Shown here piece by piece: positions 1 to 5,976 of a DNA stretch of 5,984 nucleotides. The notes below the pieces were generated by a model, which had not been told where the DNA came from, did no database searches, and saw only the letters and a program-made list of their open reading frames with translations. Each line of letters starts with the position of its first letter. The first letter of the stretch is position 1. The DNA comes from Bacillota bacterium. GTDB lineage: Bacteria; Bacillota_E; Sulfobacillia; Sulfobacillales; Sulfobacillaceae. The stretch lies in contig JAKADJ010000157.1 in the NCBI GenBank assembly GCA_021820645.1, forward strand, positions 1-5,984, written 5' to 3'. The translations under genes were made by a program, and so were the position numbers.

Positions 1-1902
1 AAGAACTTTCTGTGGATGGGTCCCGATGGATCGGTCGTTGAAGCGATGTTGTTTGGAAATTCACCGGACGGATATAACGGTAAGGCCAGTATCCGCGATC
101 TGAAACTGGCATGGGAGCGCTTCCGTGATGGGGGAGGCCAGAACCGGGTACTGTATGCCTTCGGTCACGGGGATGGCGGGGGAGGACCGGATGAAAGCAT
201 GTTGGAGCGCATCCGCCGTTATCAAAGGCTTCCACTTTTACCCCATTTAATTGACGCATCACTCGATCAATTGGAGGCATCGGACGATAACCGCGCTATG
301 TTACCCATCTATCGAGGCGATTTATATCTAGAATATCATCGTGGCGTCTTTACGAGTCAAAGTAAGGTCAAATCAGCCAACCGAGCCATCGAACGCCTAT
401 TGGTGGCTACCGAAGCCTGGGCTCTTTTAGCTGGCCTTCCCGTCTCTCTACATGAACCCTGGCAAAGATTTTTGCGCAATCATTTCCACGATATCTTACC
501 CGGTTCCTCGATCCATCAAGTATATGAGGACTTCGGCCAAGACATGGAATGGATCCGAAACCAGTTAGAGCCCCGGCGGCGGGCAGCGGTCGACACCTTG
601 GTGCCACCCCAGGGGCCCCATCAGACTCTCATTGTGGGACACCCCAGTCGTTTTCATCGTCCGTCGGGGATGCTGGTCATGCCGCGGGCGCAGTCCTTTC
701 AAGTGTTCTGGGAAGGGGCCTGGCACGATGCCATGCCGGCTGGGGACGGTCAATTTGCCGTCCCGTTACCGACCCTTCCCGCGCTATCGGTCACCTCCTG
801 GCCTCTTCGAGAAATGACCGCGCCCGTCCAATCATTCGCTCCCATCACGGGTCTATCCCACTACCACTGGAGCTGTGGGGCCCTGGTTATAGATGTTATG
901 CCAGACGGGATACGTTCCCTTACCCATCAGGGTCGGCCCCTATTAGACTCCCTCGCGGGGCTAACCGCGTTCTACCAGCACCCCACCCAGTTCGATGCTT
1001 GGGAATTGGTGCCTGCCGAAGAGCGGGGAGTCGTTCCCTTGACCAGCGATCCCATCCGGCTCGACTGGGAAGACGAACACTGGGCGCACCTGACCCTCAC
1101 GCACCACGTCGGAGCCACGACGATCGTGGAGCACTTAGTCCTCAATGGTCCCGAGCAACGCATCGAACTTAGCTTTTCGATGGTCGTCGGCGATCGGCAT
1201 CTCGTCATTCAATACCGGGTCCCTACGACGCTAGTGAGCCAGTTTGTCACCCGAGAAACGCTATGGGGTGCCGACACGCTTCCCACCGTCCCCTCGGGAC
1301 CGGTCGATGCGGCGCGGTTCGAGTGGGTGGCCCATCGCTTTATTGACCTGGCCGAGCCTCATCATGGCCTGGCCTTAGTCAACGATGGCCGGTATGGCCA
1401 CTCTATCGACAATGGTGTCATGACGGTGACCCTAGTGACCACACCGCTGTTCCCGGATCCGATTGCAGACCAAGAGCCATCGCCGGTCCGCTTGGCTTTG
1501 ATGCCGCATCGCGGTTCCTGGTTTGACGACGACGTCATGGCGCGTGCCCATGCCTTTACGGAAACTCCCTGGGTAGACGTGCAACTTACCGATCGGGATG
1601 TCCCTGCCGTTCATGCAGCCCTAACGGGGCTTCCGGCCAACATCGCCTTATTATCCATGAAGTCAGCCGAAGACGGCTCGGGGGACTGGATTTATCATCT
1701 CGGCGAAATGTCGGGCGATCGCGCGGAATTTGTGGTGAAATGGCCGATCCCCGTTGGCCAAGTCTTCCGCACCGATTTAGTAGAAGAAACCGCCCAGGAG
1801 AGACTCTCCCTGGACCAGGGAACGACACGCATGGTGATGACGGCCTATCAACTGCTGGTGATTCGGATTAGTCGGCTTCAACCAGAAGGAGCTGGACTAT
1901 GA
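1..1902 (+). CDS. Alpha-mannosidase, GH38 family (5' end outside window)
   Basis: The frame is open from base 1, so the gene is cut by the window edge; the ATG at 16 is internal. GH38 enzymes are zinc-dependent retaining alpha-mannosidases that release mannose from oligosaccharides or glycans. Visible family signatures are FGHGDGGGGP (bases 160-189), the mid-domain block YRGDLYLEYHRG (310-345) and NHFHDILPGSS (478-510). The His at 487-489 in the last block corresponds to the conserved zinc-ligand His of the HHD/FHD motif. The part with the other zinc ligands and the nucleophilic Asp must lie upstream. After about base 530 comes the long beta-rich C-terminal region of GH38, through to the stop at 1900-1902. 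The visible 634 codons fit a family of roughly 800-1000 residues. No signal peptide can be judged. The stop overlaps the start of the downstream carrier gene, which supports a role in catabolism of imported mannosides. Family assignment is firm; the exact substrate is not known. Confidence 0.93.
   Translation, partial: KNFLWMGPDGSVVEAMLFGNSPDGYNGKASIRDLKLAWERFRDGGGQNRVLYAFGHGDGGGGPDESMLERIRRYQRLPLLPHLIDASLDQLEASDDNRAMLPIYRGDLYLEYHRGVFTSQSKVKSANRAIERLLVATEAWALLAGLPVSLHEPWQRFLRNHFHDILPGSSIHQVYEDFGQDMEWIRNQLEPRRRAAVDTLVPPQGPHQTLIVGHPSRFHRPSGMLVMPRAQSFQVFWEGAWHDAMPAGDGQFAVPLPTLPALSVTSWPLREMTAPVQSFAPITGLSHYHWSCGALVIDVMPDGIRSLTHQGRPLLDSLAGLTAFYQHPTQFDAWELVPAEERGVVPLTSDPIRLDWEDEHWAHLTLTHHVGATTIVEHLVLNGPEQRIELSFSMVVGDRHLVIQYRVPTTLVSQFVTRETLWGADTLPTVPSGPVDAARFEWVAHRFIDLAEPHHGLALVNDGRYGHSIDNGVMTVTLVTTPLFPDPIADQEPSPVRLALMPHRGSWFDDDVMARAHAFTETPWVDVQLTDRDVPAVHAALTGLPANIALLSMKSAEDGSGDWIYHLGEMSGDRAEFVVKWPIPVGQVFRTDLVEETAQERLSLDQGTTRMVMTAYQLLVIRISRLQPEGAGL
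1884..1891 (+). promoter_or_regulatory. Ribosome binding site of the MFS gene inside the mannosidase 3' end
   Basis: AGAAGGAG lies 7 bases upstream of the ATG at 1899 and within the last codons of the mannosidase gene. It supports the start choice and, with the ATGA stop/start overlap, translational coupling of the two genes. Confidence 0.75.
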
Positions 1903-3134
1903 CGTATCAAGGGACAGAGAATCCGGCCAACCGATTTACTTATGCCTCGTCGGCGGTGTTGGGTTTAGGCATGTTCGGCATCTCCATCGCTGCGGGCATC
2001 TACAATAGTTACGTGCCCCTTTTCATTCGCCACTATGTCCCGAGCGTCGCCCTCATTGGGCTTATCGTGTCGATCCGCACCCTGATGGGGGTCGTCCTGA
2101 ATATGTACTTTTCGGCTCGATCTGACCGCACCGCGACGAGATTTGGCCGCCGTCTTCCCTATATTCTTATCGGCATGCCCATTACCGGCCTGCTCTTCAT
2201 CGCTTTCCCTTGGGAGATCGGGGCAGGCTTCCTCATTACCATCGACATCATTTACGCCGTCGCTTCCAATACGTTCTATGCTCCCACCATCGCGCTAATG
2301 CCGGACGTGACACCCGTGGCCAAGCGTAGCCAAGCCAGCGGCATTATTAACGGCTTAGCAGGCTTCGCGGCGCTTTTGGCGTTTTTTGTGGGACCTTTTC
2401 TCTTCCACATAGGTCGGCAAGTCCCTTTTCTGGTCGTAGGCGTCCTATTCTTCATCATTCCGGTGGTGATGTATTGGCGCATTCGTGAACCCAAAGCGCC
2501 CGGGGTCACCCGCGACGGCGTAGGCCTCCAACATCTTTGGCACGCCGCCCAACATATCGTGGCACGTCCGGATAAGACGGCCTTCTGGCTCTTAATTGCC
2601 GTCTTCTTTTGGTCCGGCGGGGAAAGTTCGGTCGAAACCTTTTTTGTCACATACGGGGTGTATCACCTGCACCTCGCATCATCCGTGGCCGTGATCACCA
2701 TCGGTCTATTTGCCCTGGCCTATTTAATTTTCGCAGTGCCAAGCGGGTTTCTTGCGGGACGGATCACCCGGCGGGGCGTCATCTTAGTCGGCGCCCTGGG
2801 GTTAAGTCTGGCATTTCTCGCGATTAGCTTTTTCGTCGACGTATGGTCGCTACGTATTTTAGCGCTGATCGGCGGTTTCTTTTGGGCCTTTGTCAACATT
2901 AATGGATATCCTTGGTTCTCGACCCTCGCGACTCCTGCCGATGTCGGCGCCTTTACCGGCCTGTGGCTCATGGCGGCGGGACTGGGTAATTTCATTTGCC
3001 AGCCGGCAATCGGCTTTCTCATGGACCGTCTAGGCTATTCCTGGCTATTTTACGGTTCAGGATTTGCGGTGCTCTTGGGATTTTTGGCGGTGCTTTGTAC
3101 TCGACGTGACCGGTCTCCAGTCACCCCCGCATAA
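1899..3134 (+). CDS. MFS transporter, probable sugar/cation carrier
   Basis: A 411-residue protein with about twelve hydrophobic segments (roughly residues 17-34, 48-68, 87-104, 108-128, 148-168, 174-193, 227-250, 263-282, 294-312, 318-336, 350-370, 382-400), the standard MFS size and layout. The loop between segments 2 and 3 carries a motif A-like sequence, SARSDRTATRFGRR (72-85). The stretch ALMPDVTPVAKRSQASGIIN (132-151) resembles sucrose/SLC45- and GPH-like sugar carriers. Between segments 6 and 7 is a hydrophilic loop of about 33 residues. The likely role is proton- or cation-coupled sugar uptake across the cytoplasmic membrane. Its start codon overlaps the mannosidase stop (ATGA), so a mannose-containing sugar or mannoside is the inferred substrate. 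The sequence alone does not fix substrate or direction of transport. The start is supported by a good ribosome binding site. Confidence 0.88.
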   Translation: MTYQGTENPANRFTYASSAVLGLGMFGISIAAGIYNSYVPLFIRHYVPSVALIGLIVSIRTLMGVVLNMYFSARSDRTATRFGRRLPYILIGMPITGLLFIAFPWEIGAGFLITIDIIYAVASNTFYAPTIALMPDVTPVAKRSQASGIINGLAGFAALLAFFVGPFLFHIGRQVPFLVVGVLFFIIPVVMYWRIREPKAPGVTRDGVGLQHLWHAAQHIVARPDKTAFWLLIAVFFWSGGESSVETFFVTYGVYHLHLASSVAVITIGLFALAYLIFAVPSGFLAGRITRRGVILVGALGLSLAFLAISFFVDVWSLRILALIGGFFWAFVNINGYPWFSTLATPADVGAFTGLWLMAAGLGNFICQPAIGFLMDRLGYSWLFYGSGFAVLLGFLAVLCTRRDRSPVTPA

Positions 3135-3188
3135 CGGATTGCGCCAACACCAGGTCCTCTTGCAGTAAGACGGGGAGATGGTCGCGTC

Positions 3189-3217
3189 CCTTGGGGGGCC
3201 CCCATGCAACCCCAAGG
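3189..3217. terminator. Hairpin in the convergent intergenic region (left of two)
   Basis: CCTTGGGG (3189-3196) pairs perfectly with CCCCAAGG (3210-3217), an 8-bp GC-rich stem with a 13-base loop. The loop side contains a run of G followed by a run of C, giving alternative pairings. It lies 54 bases past the carrier stop and 44 bases past the convergent PilZ stop. No clear T tract follows on either strand, so a classical intrinsic terminator is not proven. Confidence 0.4.
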
Positions 3218-3223
3218 ACGAAC

Positions 3224-3242
3224 GAACCCCTCATTGGGGTTC
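3224..3242. terminator. Hairpin in the convergent intergenic region (right of two)
   Basis: GAACCCC (3224-3230) and GGGGTTC (3236-3242) form a perfect 7-bp stem with loop TCATT. It is 18 bases beyond the stop codon of the minus-strand PilZ gene, the expected place for that gene's terminator. It may also end transcription coming from the carrier gene. A strong T run is missing on both strands, so the call rests on stem strength and position. Confidence 0.45.
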
Positions 3243-3260
3243 CCTTCACCATGAGACTAT

Positions 3261-3725
3261 CTATAACACATCCGACACAACGGGTTCCCGGCCTTGTCTC
3301 CACCGAGCACTATCCTGATACACATGCAAAGGATGTGCCAGACGTTCCCGCTGCGCCAAGTTGTATCCAAACCATAGCCATTTTAGGAAAGGTTTCGCTT
3401 CTTCATCCACAAACTTGCAGCCATAGAGCTTCTGATGAGTTGCGGTAGAGGAGGATTTCCACACGATCTCGGCCGGTAGGTGGAGCGGCGGATTCGTGGT
3501 CTCTATCTTTATCAGGATGACATAGTCGCGACGCACCGGAAAGTCAAGGGATGTTACAAAACAGGCGCCACCGAGACCAATATTGATAATGGACATATCG
3601 CTACAATGCTCGACGGATCTGCCTCCAACCGCGTCTAGATAAATGGTTCCTCTAATGGGCTCATGAACCAGGGCAATGCGCCCGTATTGCCGCCTCGAGG
3701 ATGCGCTTACCGCATTCGTTGCCAT
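3261..3725 (-). CDS. PilZ-domain protein, putative c-di-GMP effector
   Basis: A 154-residue soluble protein made mostly of a single PilZ-like domain (about residues 10-120), normal size for a stand-alone PilZ protein. The RxxxR c-di-GMP contact motif is seen as R12-QYG-R16 near the N-terminus. The second motif, usually [D/N]xSxxG, is N48-I-G-L-G-G53, with Gly50 in the Ser position. The block ending YGCKFVD (101-107) matches the typical last strands of the domain. The C-terminal 35 residues are charged and show nothing recognisable. Such proteins bind c-di-GMP and alter motility, polysaccharide synthesis or other partners by direct contact; the partner here is unknown. The start at 3725 is supported by AAAGGGG on the minus strand (3735-3741), 9 bases upstream. 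The gene converges on the carrier gene and diverges from the regulator gene. Domain assignment is good; ligand binding is uncertain because of the changed motif. Confidence 0.8.
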   Translation of the reverse strand: MATNAVSASSRRQYGRIALVHEPIRGTIYLDAVGGRSVEHCSDMSIINIGLGGACFVTSLDFPVRRDYVILIKIETTNPPLHLPAEIVWKSSSTATHQKLYGCKFVDEEAKPFLKWLWFGYNLAQRERLAHPLHVYQDSARWRQGREPVVSDVL

Positions 3726-3928
3726 ACTGTTTGACCCCTTTACGAAATAACGTCGGGAGCCTACGAACTGAGTGATCCAAGGTTCCCAGCGGGTATAGTC
3801 ATTGTTGCTTCAATGCAATAGTCTCTATTTATGGGAAGTATAGTCCTCTTAGTGCTACACTAGCGCTACATCCAACATCCATCAAAAGGATAAGGCAACA
3901 CGATAAATCATGAGGTAGGGAGGCCAGG
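3726..3928. promoter_or_regulatory. Divergent intergenic region with phased short repeats
   Basis: This region must hold the promoters of both the PilZ and the regulator gene. TATAGT (3839-3844) is a 5/6 match to a -10 box on the plus strand, but has no good -35 box, as expected of activator-dependent promoters. Repeated words are GTGCTACA (3852-3859) and GCGCTACA (3863-3870), 11 bases apart; ATAGTC at 3795, 3818 and 3840, 23 and 22 bases apart; and a tandem heptamer ACATCCA (3868-3881). On the minus strand, TTGCAT (3813-3818) and TATACC (3792-3797), 15 bases apart, are a poor promoter candidate for PilZ. SARP-type regulators are known to bind direct repeats at 11- or 22-base spacing, so autoregulation by the neighbouring BTAD protein is inferred, not shown. 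Confidence 0.4.
3917..3923 (+). promoter_or_regulatory. Ribosome binding site of the hydrolase-BTAD gene
   Basis: AGGGAGG stands 5 bases before the ATG at 3929 and fixes this start. The resulting protein begins just before the first beta strand of the hydrolase fold, which agrees with it. Confidence 0.75.
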
Positions 3929-5389
3929 ATGCCTTTCATCCCCTTGGGACAAGACTCTCTATTTTTCGAATATCATGCCGCAGATACACCGAGTAAGGAA
4001 GTCCCCCTAATCCTAATCCACGGAAATGCGATGGATCACGATGTTTTTCACGCCATCATCCCGGAACTGACCAAGTCTTTTGAGGTTTACACCTATGATT
4101 TACGGGGATTCGGTCAAAGCCCCTTGGCCAGTAAACCGCTGACATGGGCTACCTACTGCGAGGACTTACTGCACCTGATTCGATCCTTAGGATTACCCCG
4201 TTTTCATCTGGCGGGTTTAGGTTTTGGCGGCATCCTCGGCATGAAGTTTGCCCTATTGTACCCCAACCTGGTCGAGACGCTCGTCCTCATGTCCTTTCCA
4301 TTTTATCCCGGACATCTTCTAGACAGCGTCAATCAACATCGAAACGGGATCACCAAAGGTGGTACGATCGTCGTGCGAGATTTTATTCAAGATTTGATGA
4401 CGACGCTACCTCAAAATCATCCCGATCGGGCTCATATCGGTCAGGGAAGCTTTTCCATATCTACTTATGTGCGGTTGATGGAAATGAGCCATTCCCCGGG
4501 ACTATTAGCAGATCTGAGCCGGGTCACGACGCCGACCCTACTCATTTCTGGCGAACGAGACGTAGTTTATCCTCCATACTTATCGGCTCTTGCCGCATTC
4601 TATTTACCGGATTACAAGTTTTTTACGGTCCCCGGAGCGGCTTACTTCGTGGTGCTGGATCAGCCAAATCTTACGGCCGTGTTTATGACGCGCTTCATAT
4701 TAAAAGCTACCACACCTTTTCCCGTGCCAGACGCGTTTATTCAGAGCTTTTACAACACAATGAGATCGCAAATCCCGACGGCTCTGGAGCTCGGACAGCG
4801 AAAAATCAGTGCGGTGGGCGAGCTAAGAGTGGAGCTCATTGGGGGATTTCACGTGACCGTGAATGGAGAGGAAATCTTCCACGGATGGAACCAACGATCG
4901 GCAAAAAAGCTTTTTGTCTACCTAGTTTTTCACCAAACTGCGACCCGGGAGCAAATCTGTGACGACCTATGGCCCGAGATCCCCTATGCTAAGAGTCGAC
5001 GCGCGCTTCGGGTGTATTTATCCCACTTGAGAACCGTTCTGCGTTCAGTAGATGGCAGGGAATTCCTCGTCACCGACCATGAACACGTGAGTTTGCAAGG
5101 AGTGATTCATTGTGATGTGCTCAATCTCTTTAACCTGGTATCCCATGCCGTGCAGGAGTCAGACGCGACCAGAAAATTGTTAATGGTTAAAACCGTCCTC
5201 CACACCCTCGCGAGCGATGCACCTATCTCCGTGTACGAGGATTGGTTTTTAGACCTACGAGCGGAGACCGAGCGTCACCTAGCAAACCTCGTGGACTGGG
5301 TATGCACCTACCTGACAGAGCAAGACCACGCCGCCGAAGCGCGGCACTATAAAGCCCTATGGAACCACATCTATGGAATGGACGAATGA
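3929..5389 (+). CDS. Fusion regulator: inactive alpha/beta-hydrolase fold plus OmpR-type winged helix and BTAD (SARP-like)
   Basis: A 486-residue cytoplasmic protein in three parts. Residues 1-258 form a full alpha/beta-hydrolase fold: oxyanion-loop motif LIHGNAMD (29-36), strand and turn YDLRGFGQS (56-64), nucleophile elbow GLGFGG (96-101), a helical cap (about 124-195), acid motif GERD with Asp211, and VPGAAYF (234-240). The elbow is normally GHSMGG and the last motif normally GAGHF, so Ser is Gly98 and His is Tyr239; hydrolysis by the usual triad is not expected. After a linker (about 259-298) comes an OmpR-type winged helix (about 299-374; LIGGFHVTVNG, AKKLFVYL, LWPEIPYAKSRRALRVYL). A short BTAD follows (about 394-486; DV.LF near 396-401, YEDWFLDLRAETERHL near 436-451). 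The C-terminal half matches SARP/AfsR-type activators. The likely role is a transcription factor whose dead hydrolase domain senses a small molecule. Ligand and target genes are unknown. Confidence 0.87.
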   Translation: MPFIPLGQDSLFFEYHAADTPSKEVPLILIHGNAMDHDVFHAIIPELTKSFEVYTYDLRGFGQSPLASKPLTWATYCEDLLHLIRSLGLPRFHLAGLGFGGILGMKFALLYPNLVETLVLMSFPFYPGHLLDSVNQHRNGITKGGTIVVRDFIQDLMTTLPQNHPDRAHIGQGSFSISTYVRLMEMSHSPGLLADLSRVTTPTLLISGERDVVYPPYLSALAAFYLPDYKFFTVPGAAYFVVLDQPNLTAVFMTRFILKATTPFPVPDAFIQSFYNTMRSQIPTALELGQRKISAVGELRVELIGGFHVTVNGEEIFHGWNQRSAKKLFVYLVFHQTATREQICDDLWPEIPYAKSRRALRVYLSHLRTVLRSVDGREFLVTDHEHVSLQGVIHCDVLNLFNLVSHAVQESDATRKLLMVKTVLHTLASDAPISVYEDWFLDLRAETERHLANLVDWVCTYLTEQDHAAEARHYKALWNHIYGMDE

Positions 5390-5575
5390 TGGCATTCACA
5401 CAAGCCGTTCTCAGGCAACATCTTTACGTAGCCCCATTCGCTTGCCCTGGCTCCTGCCGTACGTCCCGGATGTTGCCGTTAAGCCGAGGACCAGGCCGTG
5501 TCACGGATTTTTACTTAAGGTAAATAGCCTCCCCGCCCGAGCGGCCACCCCTCGGCCATTTAGGAGCCGTGGTCG
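5390..5575. other. Non-coding stretch after the regulator gene
   Basis: No convincing gene was found. A 45-codon plus-strand ORF (5386-5523) starts at an ATGA overlap with the regulator stop, but has no good ribosome binding site and an unremarkable composition. CCGAG (5537-5541) and CTCGG (5551-5555) form a 5-bp hairpin with a 9-base loop and no T tract; it lies about 20 bases past the stop of the broken minus-strand gene and could be what remains of its terminator. Confidence 0.4.
5476..5512 (+). terminator. Possible weak terminator of the regulator gene
   Basis: CCGT (5476-5479) can pair with ACGG (5503-5506), with GCC (5483-5485) and GGC (5494-5496) inside. Alternatively CCGTG (5496-5500) folds back on CACGG (5502-5506). 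A run of five T (5508-5512) follows directly. The stem is imperfect in either form, so the call rests mainly on the T run and on position about 90-120 bases after the regulator stop. Confidence 0.3.
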
Positions 5576-5918
5576 TTATAGAATGGTGACCATTCCGTGA
5601 ACCCGCTTAATGTTTCGGTACTCGTCCGCGAGGTTCTTTCTGATACCCGGTCCAAGACTAATCCGAGAGACATCGATCAGACTGTCGTAGATAATCTTAT
5701 CCGCAAAAGGGTGTGAACAGTTTCCTTAAATATTGTTTATCTCCAACTAGAGTATCAGTTGAGCACCCAGCCCTTGCGATCCTACGCTGGCTGGGATCTC
5801 CCGCATCTTCGACCATCTTTTCGGCAATCTTCAAAGTCACGGGGTTTTTTAGGTCAGGACAATTTTCCTGGATGGCACGGCATTCTTTTACTTGACTTTC
5901 GCACCGCGAATTCACCAC
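5576..5918 (-). pseudogene. Frameshifted small gene, function unknown
   Basis: On the minus strand an ORF begins at a GTG (5918) and stops at 5697 after 73 residues. A second ORF in the next frame (5725 down to the TAA at 5576, 49 residues) takes over and reads like genuine protein (ADKIIYDSLIDVSRISLG, then KNLADEYRNIKR). The first ORF also has a protein-like composition (NPVTLKIAEKMVEDAGD, GDKQYLRKLFTPF). Removing one base from the A4 run at 5705-5708 joins them, through ...LFTPF|ADKII..., into a single protein of about 113 residues. This suggests a disabled gene, a sequencing error in a homopolymer, or less likely a programmed +1 shift. The GTG start has no clear Shine-Dalgarno site and an in-frame stop lies three codons upstream, so the true 5' end may also be lost. 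I recognise no family. Chance open frames remain possible. Confidence 0.4.
5581..5595. repeat. 15-base palindrome, operator-like
   Basis: GAATGGT and ACCATTC flank a single central G, a perfect 7-bp inverted repeat. It overlaps the last codons of the broken minus-strand ORF. Size and symmetry fit a site for a dimeric repressor, but no adjacent promoter or gene supports this. Confidence 0.35.
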
Positions 5919-5943
5919 AAGGTTTTACCAATAAAAAACGCTG

Positions 5944-5968
5944 AAACCCGCATGAACACTGGGTTTTT
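5944..5968 (+). terminator. Small hairpin followed by T run near the right edge
   Basis: AAACCC (5944-5949) pairs with GGGTTT (5961-5966) around an 11-base loop, and the T run extends to 5968. The stem is short with only three GC pairs, so it would be a weak terminator. AAAAAC (5934-5939) could pair instead with GTTTTT (5963-5968). Confidence 0.25.
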
Positions 5969-5976
5969 GGTATAAT
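5968..5976 (+). promoter_or_regulatory. Extended -10 promoter element at the right edge
   Basis: TGGTATAAT contains a perfect TATAAT (5971-5976) preceded by TG one base upstream, the extended -10 form used by sigma-70/SigA promoters that lack a good -35 box. No convincing -35 box is seen 16-18 bases upstream. It would serve a plus-strand gene beyond the window. Confidence 0.5.

Noticed and set aside
549..1172. A 207-codon plus-strand ORF inside the mannosidase gene
   Set aside because: Low-complexity Arg/Ser/Pro/Gly/Ala composition and full overlap with the GH38 C-terminal region indicate a shadow frame.
2276..2650. A 124-codon minus-strand ORF antisense to the MFS gene
   Set aside because: Its Lys/Pro/Thr-rich composition is the usual antisense of transmembrane segments, and no start signal is seen.
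3121..3303. A minus-strand ORF across the convergent intergenic region
   Set aside because: It overlaps the PilZ 3' end and both hairpins, has no ribosome binding site before its ATGs, and has no recognisable domain.
3910..3918. A two-codon upstream ORF (ATGAGGTAG) ending in the regulator's ribosome binding site
   Set aside because: It lacks its own properly spaced ribosome binding site; such short words arise easily by chance.
4144..4962. A 272-codon plus-strand ORF inside the regulator gene
   Set aside because: Its protein is rich in Ser and Arg without domain signals, while the overlapping frame has clear hydrolase and winged-helix motifs; it is a shadow frame.
5386..5523. A 45-codon ORF overlapping the regulator stop as ATGA
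   Set aside because: No good ribosome binding site, no domain and Arg/Pro/Ser-rich composition; the overlap alone is not enough.
5713..5944. Plus-strand ORFs opposite the broken minus-strand gene
   Set aside because: The minus strand has the more protein-like composition in this interval, and the plus-strand frames lack ribosome binding sites.
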